This document shows positions 27,837 to 36,931 of a stretch of 64,000 nucleotides of DNA, in pieces. Position numbers and translations under genes: made by a program. Every line of letters begins with the position of its first letter. The first letter of the stretch is position 1. The stretch comes from CAVRUH01 sp963822595 (GTDB lineage: Bacteria; Chlamydiota; Chlamydiia; Chlamydiales; Waddliaceae): assembly GCA_963822595.1 (NCBI GenBank), contig CAWGIG010000001.1, positions 248,001-312,000 of the forward strand. The letters are read 5' to 3'. The notes under the pieces are model-generated. The model did not search any database and was not told where the DNA came from. It saw nothing but the letters and a program-made list of their open reading frames with translations.

Positions 27837-28466
27837 CTACTTTCCTGAACCAGGAATCACGTTTCCGCCTGGAGTAATACCACGAGTCTCTACAGCTGAT
27901 TGACCTCTAGCTGGAGCATCATGCCTTGGGGGTGCTTGTACAGCAGAAGTGGAAGCGCTAGGACGACTAACTGGAGCAACATGCCTCGGGGGTGCTTGTA
28001 CAGCAGAAGTGGAAGCGCTAGGACGACTAGTACGTCCGGTAGTATCAAAAGAATTCGTTCCGCCAAAGAAGCCGGTATCTGGGGGATACACGTTTGGTGT
28101 TGTATTAACGACAACGGTACCTCCACCATGTCCCTGTCCAGGTACCTGGCGCACGTTCCCATGGTGATGAGTATGATGTCTTAAACCAGCACTCCTAACC
28201 ATTAATGCTAAAGAGGCGATGCTGAGTAATAAAACAGCACCCACTGCAAGAGCAGCAGCTCCAACAACAATGCCTGTGAATATAGTTAAAGCAATAGCAG
28301 CAACAACTGCGACAATCCCTACTACTTTTTGTGCCCGTGTAAAACTGGTAGAGTGACTTACCCCTACTGCTTTTTGTGCCGGTGCAAAATCGGTAGAATA
28401 ACTTCCCCCTGCATTGGGATTGTATGCCGGTGGTGGTGGCAGCGCGCTAGTTTCATAATAACTCAT
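27837..28466 (-). CDS. Inc-like membrane protein with Pro/Ser-rich repeat tail
   Basis: 209 residues. Two adjacent hydrophobic helices with a very short turn lie at about 47-90 (VVGIVAVVAAIALTIFTGIV then GAAALAVGAVLLLSIASLAL), the bilobed pattern that defines chlamydial inclusion-membrane (Inc) proteins. Both ends would face the host cytosol. The N-terminus is Pro/Ala-rich (ALPPPPAYNP), followed after the helices by a His-rich segment (RHHTHHHG). The tail contains a 20-residue repeat in tandem (SRPSASTSAVQAPPRH...). There is no classical signal peptide. AAGGAGATTTAT gives a good ribosome site. The Inc assignment is inference from the topology. Confidence 0.7.
   Translation of the reverse strand: MSYYETSALPPPPAYNPNAGGSYSTDFAPAQKAVGVSHSTSFTRAQKVVGIVAVVAAIALTIFTGIVVGAAALAVGAVLLLSIASLALMVRSAGLRHHTHHHGNVRQVPGQGHGGGTVVVNTTPNVYPPDTGFFGGTNSFDTTGRTSRPSASTSAVQAPPRHVAPVSRPSASTSAVQAPPRHDAPARGQSAVETRGITPGGNVIPGSGK
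27911..28030. repeat. 60-bp tandem repeat, two copies, in coding sequence
   Basis: Copies at 27911-27970 and 27971-28030 differ at only a few bases. The unit length of 20 codons keeps the frame, so repeat number could change without breaking the Inc-like protein. Confidence 0.85.
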
Positions 28467-28482
28467 ATAAATCTCCTTGTAA

Positions 28483-28510
28483 ATAGAGGGAGCTTGTTCG
28501 CTCCCTCTAT
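28483..28510 (-). terminator. Hairpin between two exported/membrane protein genes
   Basis: ATAGAGGGAGC (28483-28493) and GCTCCCTCTAT (28500-28510) with a 6-nt loop. It follows the stop of the exported protein gene and directly precedes the AAGGAG site of the Inc-like gene. It may be a leaky terminator that lowers expression of the second gene. Confidence 0.65.
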
Positions 28511-28518
28511 GTTTTTAT

Positions 28519-29244
28519 TTAATAGACGCAGCATCCGATTGCGGAGTTGTTTGTGTTTACGTTGATCAAGATGTTAGGATTGGATGTTGAGAGCCAGCCA
28601 TCATTGATACCGATAATCACAGTGTCATTAGGATACCATTTGTTGGTGATGGAGCTGTCCCAGCTTGACATTTTCCATAGGGACCCATCTTCGAGAGCGA
28701 TTTCGCCGAAAAGTTGATCGATGGCAACAATCCAGTGTGTGTAGATGCCGTTATAGATAGGCCCTAGAGTTAGGTTGACCTTCACGTTAGCGCCTGTATT
28801 AATATTAACAAGTCTGTAGTTGTAAATTGAAAAAATATTATGGTTTGGCAAGATGATGATAGTGTCACCAAGGAGCCAGTTGAGAGTTGCCCAACGGTCA
28901 TCGGAAGATACTGACCAAATAGAGCCGTCAGCGAGTTCAACGGATGAACCATCAAAAGCTACTTTGTAAGGATGCTGGAAAGCACCGCTGTGTGTTGAGT
29001 AATAAGTTGATGCATTAAATGCTTTAACTGTCTTTGCATTTTCCGCAAGTTCAGCACCTGCATCAGCATCTTGGTTTTCTTCGATGTCTTTTGCACGTGT
29101 TTCTTTATGTAACATACGTTCCGTGTAGGACATTTCACGTTCCCCAACGGTGATATGCTTTCTTTCTACTTGCTGATCATCTGCAGAAACGAGTGAACTC
29201 GTCATCAATAAAACCCCACACAGGGCCTTTGTAAAATTACTCAT
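28519..29244 (-). CDS. Exported protein with internal duplication
   Basis: 241 residues with a signal peptide (FTKALCGVLLMTSSLVSA-DD). After a charged linker (ERMLHKETRAKDIEENQDAD) come two related modules of about 65 residues. One is 'VELADGSIWSVSSDDRW...GDTIII...YRLVNI'; the other is 'IALEDGSLWKMSSWDSS...NDTVIIGI...NILINV'. Both are beta-rich. It ends GCCVY, so a disulfide is possible. The family is not recognised; the modules recall chlamydia-specific exported proteins. Ribosome site AGGAGGAG is strong. Confidence 0.75.
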   Translation of the reverse strand: MSNFTKALCGVLLMTSSLVSADDQQVERKHITVGEREMSYTERMLHKETRAKDIEENQDADAGAELAENAKTVKAFNASTYYSTHSGAFQHPYKVAFDGSSVELADGSIWSVSSDDRWATLNWLLGDTIIILPNHNIFSIYNYRLVNINTGANVKVNLTLGPIYNGIYTHWIVAIDQLFGEIALEDGSLWKMSSWDSSITNKWYPNDTVIIGINDGWLSTSNPNILINVNTNNSAIGCCVY

Positions 29245-29360
29245 ATATATTCTCCTCCTAAAAGTTGAATTGGTTGTTTGCTTTATTTAAAGGTCAATCT
29301 AGCGACAAATTGTTAGGAAAGTATAAAGAAAATATTAATTTTGTGCAAGGTGGGTGTTGG

Positions 29361-29607
29361 AGATAGATTGCGTAATCAAAATTAACAGGATAAGCAGGAT
29401 CGCAAGCGGCAGGATAATAAAAAGATAAGAAAAAAGAAAAAATGATTAGAAAAAAATTTAATCTTTTTCTTTTCATTTTTTAGTTTTCTTATCCTTTTTT
29501 TATCCTGCCGCTTGCGATCCTGCTTATCCTGTTAATTGTGTCTATGCAATCTATCTCCCTGCGATCCTGCTTATCCTGTTAATTGTGTCTATGCAATCTA
29601 TCTATTG
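29361..29607. repeat. Family B inverted repeat (GGATAAGCAGGAT type) with a tandem copy
   Basis: The left arm at 29361-29433 (AACAGGATAAGCAGGATCGC core) matches the reverse complement of 29484-29556. A direct copy of the last ~43 bp follows at about 29561-29603 and runs into the end of accC, supplying its TAG stop. The inside is A/T-rich. It may serve as a terminator between accC and the exported-protein gene's promoter side. Confidence 0.88.
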
Positions 29608-30961
29608 CGTGAAGGTGCTGCCGTTGGCCAAGAGGGTGTCGATATAGGCCAGATCATATTCGTTTGCGAGGAACTTTTGATCTTGCAGCATGAAAAGATG
29701 GAAGGGAATCGTCGAGTGCACTCCGCCGATGTGAAATTCTCTTAAAGCCCTTCTAGCTATATTCACTGCCTCATTCCTGTCTTTTCCGGTGACGATCAAT
29801 TTTGCAATCATCGAATCGTAGTTTGGCGGAATTTTATATCCGGAATAACAAGCGCTATCTACACGAACATGAGGCCCGCCCGGAGGCAAATAGTACTCTA
29901 GACGACCCGGTGAGGGTGAAAAATTGTTTGCAGGATTTTCTGCATTGATACGGAATTGAAAAATATGACCCTTGAATTCGATATCTTTTTGTTTCCAGGG
30001 CAATTTTTTTCCCATGGCGATAAGGAGCTGTTCTTTGACAATGTCGATGCCTGTCAATTCTTCGGTAACAGTATGTTCTACTTGAACGCGCGTATTTACT
30101 TCCATGAAATAGAAATTGTAGTCTTTATCGAGAAGGAACTCCACAGTACCTGCTGAGTAATATTTTGCCTTTTTAACGACATTGATGGCAGCCGCTCCCA
30201 TTTTCTTACGGAGTTCGGCACTAACAACAGGGGAAGGAGTCTCTTCAATGAGTTTTTGTCTTCGACGCTGAATGGTGCAATCTCTTTCACCGAGGTGTAG
30301 ATAGTTTCCAAATTTATCGGCAAGGATTTGCACTTCGACGTGACGAGGGTTAAAGATCATCTTTTCAAGATAGACATTGGGATTACCGAAGCTTGCTTCC
30401 GCTTCAGTTCTTGCAGCGATGAAATGCTTTTTAAACTCTTCTTCGTTGTGAGCGATGCGAATCCCCTTCCCACCCCCACCGGCAACGGCTTTGATAAAAA
30501 CAGGATAGCCAATTTTTTTAATCTCTTCCATCGCTTGATCGAAGTCACTCACAACACCTTCCGAACCCGGGATCACAGGGCATCCAGCAGCTTTTGCTGT
30601 CGCTTTAGCTTTGGATTTATCGCCTAAAAGAGCAATCGATTCAGGGGATGGACCGATGAAATTCAAGGCCGCAGCTTTCGCAGATGGAAGCAAAATTCGC
30701 GTTCTCGCTTAAAAAACCATAACCTGGGTGGATAGCATCGGCTCCGGTGATTTCGCAGGCAGAAAGAATATTGGGTATTTTCAGATAGGATTTATTCGAG
30801 GGGGGTTCTCCGATGCATATAGCTTCATCGGCATGCAAAACATGTAGAGCTTCGGCATCAGCCTGGGAATACACGGCAACCGTTTGAAGACCTAAATCAT
30901 GACAGGCTCGAATGATTCGAACTGCGATTTCTCCGCGATTAGCGATCAGAACTTTTTTCAT
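29602..30961 (-). CDS. accC: Acetyl-CoA carboxylase biotin carboxylase subunit, with one frameshift
   Basis: Biotin carboxylase carries out the first half-reaction of fatty-acid synthesis and carboxylates the biotin on AccB. The start is MKKVLIANRGEIAVRIIRAC at 30961. GYGFLSENANFASICE and the ATP-grasp motifs (AVAGGGGKGIRI, HVEVQILAD, EVNTRVQVEHTVTE) are all present. Near 30660 one extra T turns LEFIGP into LEFHRS, and the frame shifts; the rest (FIGPSPESIALLGDKS to FTQ) reads on. The gene is normally essential, so an assembly error is the more likely cause. It lies 4 bp after accB. In Chlamydia, rplM-rpsI follow accC; here they do not. Confidence 0.93.
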
Positions 30962-30965
30962 GGGA

Positions 30966-31442
30966 TTAACTAATCCGTATGAGTTTTGTACCGAATTCAA
31001 CAGGGTGGCCATTTTCGACGAGCACTTCAGCGACAGTTCCGGTGATATTGGCTTTGACTTCGTTCATCACTTTCATAGCTTCGATAATGCAGACAACGGT
31101 TTGTGGGGTAACTTTATCGCCGACTTTTACAAAAACGGGGTCATCGGGAGAGGGAGTGGCATAGAAAGTACCTACCATTGGAGAGGTGACGAAATTCCCT
31201 TCTTTTTCTGCGCCTTTATCCGCTGGGGGAAGCAAGGAATTTATGGAGGGAGGAATATCAGCAGTTTTGCCATGTCTGGGAAGAGGTCGGTGTTCGATTG
31301 TTTGAAAGACAGTGCGTTCGCTTTCAGGACTCTCCATTTCGAGTTCGATTTCAAAATCTTTATCCTTCATTCTAAGTTTTCGCGTCTTAGAGCGACGCAT
31401 CATGGTCATTATTTCTTTAATACGTTTTAGATCCAAGGTCAC
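30966..31442 (-). CDS. accB: Biotin carboxyl carrier protein of acetyl-CoA carboxylase
   Basis: 158 residues. The C-terminal biotinyl domain has the EAMKVMNEV motif whose Lys carries biotin, preceded by SPMVGTFYATPSPDDPVFV. The N-terminal part, Lys/Glu-rich and Pro-rich, is the usual flexible linker. The partner AccC starts 4 bp downstream, and efp lies 11 bp upstream. The order rpe-efp-accB-accC is the chlamydial one. Confidence 0.97.
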   Translation of the reverse strand: MTLDLKRIKEIMTMMRRSKTRKLRMKDKDFEIELEMESPESERTVFQTIEHRPLPRHGKTADIPPSINSLLPPADKGAEKEGNFVTSPMVGTFYATPSPDDPVFVKVGDKVTPQTVVCIIEAMKVMNEVKANITGTVAEVLVENGHPVEFGTKLIRIS

Positions 31443-31453
31443 ACCCTCCCAAA

Positions 31454-32014
31454 TTAAACTCTTTGTATGTATTCATTAGACTTAGTGTCAATTTTAATAA
31501 TATCACCGACTTCGATGAATGGTGGAACTTCCACTTTGGCACCCGTTTCGAGGACGATAGTTTTGGTACCGTTCGTCATAATTCCGGAATCTTTCCCATC
31601 GCTTTCGTCTCTGGAGACCATAATTTCGAGGAACTGAGGAAGTTCGATAGCAAAAGGGGCCTCGCCAAAGAAAGAAGCCTTAACAACCGTTCCTTCTTTT
31701 AGATAGTTGGTGTTGTCTCCCACAACAGAAGCCGGGACTAATACTTGGTCCAAATTTTTGAAATCGAGGAAAAGATAATCTTTCCCTTCAACATAAAGAT
31801 ACTCTAAATCGCGTTCTTCTAGGGCGACATCTTGAACATCTTGGTTGAGGTTGAAATTTTTCTCGAGGACTTTATTCGTTGAAAGTTCGCGGAGCTTTGT
31901 TTTGATAAAGGGGGTTCCTTTAGGAACGGTAACTTTAACGCTGGATTCGACGCGATAGAGCTTCTTATTGATTGTAATTGTCATTCCGGGACTAAGCTGA
32001 TTACTCACTACCAT
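31454..32014 (-). CDS. efp: Translation elongation factor P
   Basis: About 186 residues starting MVVSNQLSPGMTITI; an upstream in-frame start is less likely because it overlaps the rpe end, while ATG at 32014 follows AAGGAG. EF-P helps ribosomes through proline stretches. The tip loop is VPKGTPFIKTKLREL, so the modified Lys is present. VLETGAKVEVPPFIEVGDII is the typical C-terminal OB domain signature. It is 11 bp after rpe. Chlamydiae usually have two EF-P paralogues; this one is in the rpe-acc block. Confidence 0.96.
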   Translation of the reverse strand: MVVSNQLSPGMTITINKKLYRVESSVKVTVPKGTPFIKTKLRELSTNKVLEKNFNLNQDVQDVALEERDLEYLYVEGKDYLFLDFKNLDQVLVPASVVGDNTNYLKEGTVVKASFFGEAPFAIELPQFLEIMVSRDESDGKDSGIMTNGTKTIVLETGAKVEVPPFIEVGDIIKIDTKSNEYIQRV

Positions 32015-32025
32015 TTGATTCTCCT

Positions 32026-32742
32026 TTATCTGGGGGCTTGGCGTAATGTTCGAACACCTTCGGACATATCCTGACATTTAAATAGATAGGTGCCGGCGAC
32101 GATTACGTTAGCGCCTGCATCGATGCATTGTTTGACTGTTTCTTCATTGATTCCACCATCAACCTGTATATCAAAGGGAGGCAGATCATTTTCCTTTCCA
32201 TCCCCATTCACAGTGACTCCTCCGGCTCGAATATTCAATTTATCGGTGACTTCTCTGACAAATTGAATTTTCTCAATAACCTCGGGCATAAAGTCTTGCC
32301 CGCCAAAACCTGGACTTACGGTCATGAGGAGCATATTATCACATTTGTCGAGGTATTTCATAGCCAAGGAGATCGATGTTTCCGGTCTAAACGCGAGGCC
32401 TGCGCGGACATTGCATTTTCTGATATATTTTAAAGTATCTTCTACATCTTCAGTAGCTTCGATATGAAAAGTGATTTGGTCGGCACCGGCTTCTGCTAGG
32501 GGTTCGATATAGTCGTAAGGGTGATAAACCATGATATGAACATCTAAAAACATGGAAGTAGCCCGATTAATGGCAGCAACGATCTGGGGCCCCATGGTTA
32601 GATTGGGGACGAAATTACCGTCCATGACATCGATATGGAGGTAATCGGCGCCGGAAGCTTCGATTCTTTTAGCTTCTTCAGCTAAATGGCCAAAATCTCC
32701 TGCCAATATGGATGTGGCTATTTTTATATGTGCTTTCTTCAT
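32026..32742 (-). CDS. rpe: Ribulose-phosphate 3-epimerase
   Basis: 238 residues, TIM barrel. It interconverts ribulose-5-P and xylulose-5-P in the pentose phosphate pathway. Signatures: ATSILAGDFGHLAEE, HIDVMDGNFVPNLTMGP (metal His and Asp), MTVSPGFGGQDFMPEV and IQVDGGINEET. It starts the rpe-efp-accB-accC operon. A short insertion (GGVTVNGDGKENDLPP) before the last barrel strands is somewhat longer than in the E. coli enzyme. Confidence 0.97.
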   Translation of the reverse strand: MKKAHIKIATSILAGDFGHLAEEAKRIEASGADYLHIDVMDGNFVPNLTMGPQIVAAINRATSMFLDVHIMVYHPYDYIEPLAEAGADQITFHIEATEDVEDTLKYIRKCNVRAGLAFRPETSISLAMKYLDKCDNMLLMTVSPGFGGQDFMPEVIEKIQFVREVTDKLNIRAGGVTVNGDGKENDLPPFDIQVDGGINEETVKQCIDAGANVIVAGTYLFKCQDMSEGVRTLRQAPR

Positions 32743-32788
32743 AATTTCTCTTATTGTATCTCATCGGGAAATTATTTGCCATGGTATA

Positions 32789-32920
32789 TTCACCACCGAG
32801 ATCACGAGATTCATGAGGGCACAGAGAGGAGAAAGCTGCGGTTAATGATGAAAATACGAGCTCTATTTTTTCTCTCTCTGTGATCTCGCCAATCTCTGTG
32901 ATATCGGTGGTGAAATTATT
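32789..32920. repeat. Family C hairpin (CACCACCGAGATCAC / GTGATATCGGTGGTG)
   Basis: TTCACCACCGAGATCACGAG pairs with the complementary end near 32893-32919, and internal CACAGAGAGGAGAAA pairs with TTTCTCTCTCTGTG, giving a long imperfect stem. It lies in the promoter gap between rpe (-) and brnQ (+). Similar GAGATCAC/CACAGAG words form the outer tips of the 50.4-51.0 kb palindrome. Confidence 0.8.
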
Positions 32921-32974
32921 TGAGCAGTAAAGACTTTATGTGATAGAGTTGGCTGTTAACTTGAAGGACATATC

Positions 32975-34132
32975 ATGCAAGCATTAAAATCGAACACTTT
33001 TTCTACCGGTTTGGCCATTTTTTCTATGTTTTTTGGAGCCGGCAACCTTGTCTTCCCCTTGGCTGCAGGACAATATGCCCAAGATCAAAATTTTTATTCG
33101 ATCATCGGATTGCTAATTACCGCCGTAGGAGTTCCGTTTTTAGGGCTGCTCTCGATGACATTATTTGATGGCAACTACCAAGCTTTTTTTGCAAGAATGG
33201 GAAAAGTGCCCGGATTTTTAGCCTGTCTATTTATCATGCTATTGATCGGTCCTTTAGGGGCAATGCCCAGAGTGATTACTTTTTCCTATTCTACGATCAA
33301 TATGTTTATCCCTAATATTCCCCTGCCCCTTTTCAGTATCGTTGCTTGTACCATCGTGTTTTTCCTTACTTTTAGGCAAAACCGGATCTTGGATATTTTA
33401 GGATATTTCCTCACTCCTGTCCTCCTATGTTCATTATTTGTGCTTATCATCAAAGCTTTTTTCACTGAACCTGACCTCATCGAAGCCGAAGAGACGCCCG
33501 TCGCCACTTTTCTCCATGGAATGTATGAAGGATACTATACCATGGACCTCATGGGGGCTTTTTTCTTTTCTTCGGTGGCAATCCTATGCCTGAAGAAAGA
33601 GTTGCACCCAACAGACACGAAAGATTTTAAAAAGCTCGTTAAAATGACTATTAAAGCGGGTTGCATCGGTGCCTCATTGTTAGCTTTGGTATATATTGGT
33701 TTCAGTTATGTGGCAGCCTATAATAGCGAATTTCTTGCGGCGGTTCCTAAAGAGCAAATGCTCGGAGCTTTAGCAATGAAAATCATGGGGCCCAACGCAG
33801 GTATTGTGGCTATCATCTCGGTAACATTAGCCTGTTTAACTACAGCGATAGCCCTCGCAGCAGTCTTTGCAGAATTCATCCATGAAGATATTTCCAATAT
33901 GAAAATCAGTTACCCTGTAGCGCTCGTAGGGACTTTGTTCACGACATTTTTAATTTCCACACTCCATTTTGAAGGGATTATGAATTACCTCCAGCCGACA
34001 TTAATCATTTGCTATCCAGCTTTGATTATGCTGTCGTTTGTGAGCCTTCTCTACAAGTTATATGGCTTTAAATATGTAAAAACTCCTGTTGCGGCAACAT
34101 TAATCATTTCATTAATCACTTATTTCTTTTAA
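32975..34132 (+). CDS. brnQ: Branched-chain amino acid transporter BrnQ
   Basis: 385 residues, about 12 membrane helices. It imports Leu/Ile/Val with Na+ or H+. The N-terminus (TGLAIFSMFFGAGNLVFPLA) is the family signature. Chlamydia has BrnQ homologues, fitting a bacterium that takes amino acids from its host. A GAAGGACATATC ribosome site precedes the ATG. The next gene starts 3 bp after the stop, so it is operonic with the MFS transporter. Confidence 0.95.
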   Translation: MQALKSNTFSTGLAIFSMFFGAGNLVFPLAAGQYAQDQNFYSIIGLLITAVGVPFLGLLSMTLFDGNYQAFFARMGKVPGFLACLFIMLLIGPLGAMPRVITFSYSTINMFIPNIPLPLFSIVACTIVFFLTFRQNRILDILGYFLTPVLLCSLFVLIIKAFFTEPDLIEAEETPVATFLHGMYEGYYTMDLMGAFFFSSVAILCLKKELHPTDTKDFKKLVKMTIKAGCIGASLLALVYIGFSYVAAYNSEFLAAVPKEQMLGALAMKIMGPNAGIVAIISVTLACLTTAIALAAVFAEFIHEDISNMKISYPVALVGTLFTTFLISTLHFEGIMNYLQPTLIICYPALIMLSFVSLLYKLYGFKYVKTPVAATLIISLITYFF

Positions 34133-34135
34133 CCT

Positions 34136-35385
34136 ATGAAAAAAAAAATGGGCGTTTTAAGCATCTTTTTAGGAAATTTGTTCGAGCACTATGATACGGC
34201 TCTTTACGGACTTCTCTCCCCTTTCTTAGCCCCCTTATTTTTTCCAACGCAAGACCCTGTAACGGCCCTGATACTGACTTATGGAATGATCCCCATAAGT
34301 ATGCTTGTGAGGCCTCTAGGATCTATTTTCTTTGGTTTTGTCGGTGATAACTACGGGCGTCAGCAGGCGCTTTATATTTCTCTAAGCGGCATGGCAGTCG
34401 TTACATTAATGATAGCTTTGCTGCCAGAATTTAATCGAATCGGAATTTTTGCTCCGATATTGTTATTATTAGGAAGAATGTTACTCAGCTTTTTTTGTTC
34501 GGGAGAGGCGGCTGGTGGGGCTGTCTATATCATAGAAAACAGTGCTGAATCGAAACAAAACTTGATGAGCGGACTCTTTGGATCCTCGACGATTGCTGGG
34601 ATCATTTTGGCTTCGGGATTGGTTACCCTTTTTTCCCATTTAGAAATCATTGAAACAGGTTGGAGAATTCTCTATCTGATAGGCGGGGTTACCGGTATTT
34701 GCGGCATCATCATGAGAAGAAACGGAAAAAAGAGAGCGTAGTGGAACCTATTAAGAGTCGGGCGCTTGCGGAGCAATTTAAAACTTTCTGGAGAATGCGA
34801 TTTATCATTTTGACCATTGCGGTGACAACAGGTTTTAGTTATGCGAACTACACCATGTCTTTAGGGGTGGTGAATGGATTTATTCCTCTTGTCACCGATG
34901 TGACAAGAACCGAAGTAATGAAGCTTAACACCGTGCTCCTTGTATTGGATTTTGCAACACTTCCCCTGTTCAGTCTCCTGTGTCCAAAGGAATATCGAAC
35001 CCGATTTATGGTAGCCTCCGCATTTATGAGTGTGATCATCGGAATCCCTCTCTTTTCAATGCTCAAGGGCGCTTCCATGGCGATCATCATCTTTGTTAGA
35101 GTCTGTGTAATGCTCGTAGGTGTCTGGTTTTCATCAACTTATCACTCATGGTCTCAAAATTTGGTTGAAAAAGAACACCGTTATTCCGTTATTTCTTTCG
35201 GCAATGCCCTAGGCGCCCTTATTTTTGGGGGTCCTACAGCTGCTATTTCTCTTTGGTTATATCGTGAAACAGGGATCGTTTCTAGCATCGCTTGGTACTG
35301 GGTTGCGCTGGGCTTTTGCTCCGCAATCCTCATGCTCCGCTTAGAAGCAAAAAAAGTTTTTCAAAAAATTCCTTTACGCGCCTAG
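34136..35385 (+). pseudogene. MFS transporter (ProP/MHS type) split by a poly-A frameshift
   Basis: A 12-helix metabolite:H+ symporter-like protein of about 415 codons. The N-terminal half starts MKKKMGVLSIFLGNLFEHYD and has GDNYGRQQALYISL, the MFS loop 2-3 motif. It stops at TAG 34739-34741. The C-terminal half continues in the next frame from KKESVVEPIKSRALAEQF. The switch lies at the run of six As near 34725-34731: one more A would restore the frame. A homopolymer slip may be an assembly error, a mutation or phase variation. It is 3 bp downstream of brnQ. Confidence 0.85.
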
Positions 35386-35443
35386 AAATTCATTTACTTA
35401 TATTGTTGAACTCCTTAGTTTGCAATTTAGGTGGAGGAAAACC

Positions 35444-36739
35444 GTGCTCGGACCCACTTGGGGAGTCATTTCTAGACAGCTCATCGACTATTTTTCCCCG
35501 TTACGTGTTGTTCGTTCAAAATTACATAATTTCCACGGGATTACAATATCTAATCCGCATAAAAGAGCCGTTGAACCTACTCAACTAAAAAAGAAAAAAA
35601 TCAAAAGGCGTCGCTTTTCTTTTGATTTGAATCATAGTATTGCCCGTAAAATTGATGGATGGACTCCTTCTGAAACTCGTTTGTTCGATCAAAAAGAGAT
35701 TCAAGATGCCATCGCGGATCATTCTTATAGAAGAATACAAATATTTTATTATCAATCGCTTGTATACCATAATACGAATTGTGATATTACTCGCGGTAAA
35801 ACTGAGTTGCAACACGGTACTGCAAACCATGCTTGGGCTAGCGCTGCTCATTCGTCCCTGCTGACAAATCTTCACGATAATTTCTTTGAAACTCTTCAAC
35901 TGAAATTAGCTGTGGAAGGAATTACAGAAAGAACAGCTGAAATACTTAAAGCTTTAGGCGTAGACCCTCAAAAAATAGAAAACGTTCGTCATTATCCTGG
36001 GCTATTCTGCACCCTTTTAGAGGGAATTGATACCGTAGCAGGATTGATTGATCCATCCTCTACCTTGTATCAGTCGATGAATGCGACGGTGGAGCTTCCG
36101 GATGAAGTGAATCAATTTGATTCGTTAATGGAACATCATTTGAGAGCTAAAGCTATTGAGATCCTGAATTGCGTTTCGAAGGAAAATTTGCATCCCTATG
36201 AAGCCACAAAGAAGTTAGTTGAAGAGATAGAATCATTTTTCCAGCAAACCGCTGAAGAAACGCGGAAAAAAATAGAGAAGTTGAAGAATATTGAGGCTTT
36301 AGAACATCAGATTTGGGCTCTCGAAAGCAAAATAACGTCAAAAGTTGCTTTAAAGTATTTGGCAAAATTACGTTTATTAGATGCTGAATACAAAGGATTG
36401 AAGGATCTAAAAAAGTATTCAATTACAAGAAAACTAAAGAGCAGTTTAGGATGGCGAGTCGAGTTATTGGCTATGGATGTGATCAACAAAAAAGCGCTCA
36501 CAAAAAAAGTAAAGCAGATGTCAAAGATCGAAAAAATGTTACCTAATGAAATGAGAGACAACTACATAAGTTTATTGGAAGATTCTTTGGATATCATGAC
36601 GATTCAATGGAATAACACTCGCACTCCCCCCTTCAAAAGTTTATCGCGAAAGTGGATAGGGAACGAGCTTCATCCCTGTACAGAGCAAGATCTTTTCAAC
36701 GAACAGCTGCAAATTCTAAAAAGAAACGGGGGGAGATAA
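35444..36739 (+). CDS. Hypothetical coiled-coil protein, about 431 aa
   Basis: I prefer the GTG at 35444, which has a GGAGG ribosome site 6 bp upstream, over an upstream TTG. No signal peptide. The first 100 residues are basic (KKKKIKRRRFSFD). Helical throughout, with clear heptads around 250-310 (ESFFQQTAEETRKKIEKLKN). No recognised family. The Lys/Arg run may be a nucleic-acid or nuclear-import signal, but this is conjecture. A family B hairpin follows the stop. Confidence 0.7.
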   Translation: MLGPTWGVISRQLIDYFSPLRVVRSKLHNFHGITISNPHKRAVEPTQLKKKKIKRRRFSFDLNHSIARKIDGWTPSETRLFDQKEIQDAIADHSYRRIQIFYYQSLVYHNTNCDITRGKTELQHGTANHAWASAAHSSLLTNLHDNFFETLQLKLAVEGITERTAEILKALGVDPQKIENVRHYPGLFCTLLEGIDTVAGLIDPSSTLYQSMNATVELPDEVNQFDSLMEHHLRAKAIEILNCVSKENLHPYEATKKLVEEIESFFQQTAEETRKKIEKLKNIEALEHQIWALESKITSKVALKYLAKLRLLDAEYKGLKDLKKYSITRKLKSSLGWRVELLAMDVINKKALTKKVKQMSKIEKMLPNEMRDNYISLLEDSLDIMTIQWNNTRTPPFKSLSRKWIGNELHPCTEQDLFNEQLQILKRNGGR

Positions 36740-36740
36740 A

Positions 36741-36905
36741 CGTAATAACAGGATAAGCAGGATCGCAAGCGCAGGATAAAAAAAGGATAAGAAATAAGAA
36801 TAGAAAGTTAAAATTTAAAATGCTTTATTAAAACTTTTCTTAATTGTTTTTTCTTATCCCTTTTTTATCCTGGCCGCTTGCGATCCTGCTTATCCTGTTA
36901 ATGGT
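36741..36905. repeat. Family B inverted repeat, second copy
   Basis: TAACAGGATAAGCAGGATCG (about 36743-36762) pairs with CGATCCTGCTTATCCTGTTA (36881-36900), and AGGATAAGAAA with TTTCTTATCCC inside. It lies between a plus-strand gene end and the end of the minus-strand Sel1 cluster, a convergent site where a terminator is expected. Confidence 0.88.
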
Positions 36906-36931
36906 GGCTATACAGTCTATCCCTAATGCGA

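Noticed and set aside
27911..28030. Tandem 60-bp repeats that could suggest a CRISPR array
   Set aside because: The copies are directly adjacent with no spacers and lie in frame in a protein gene.
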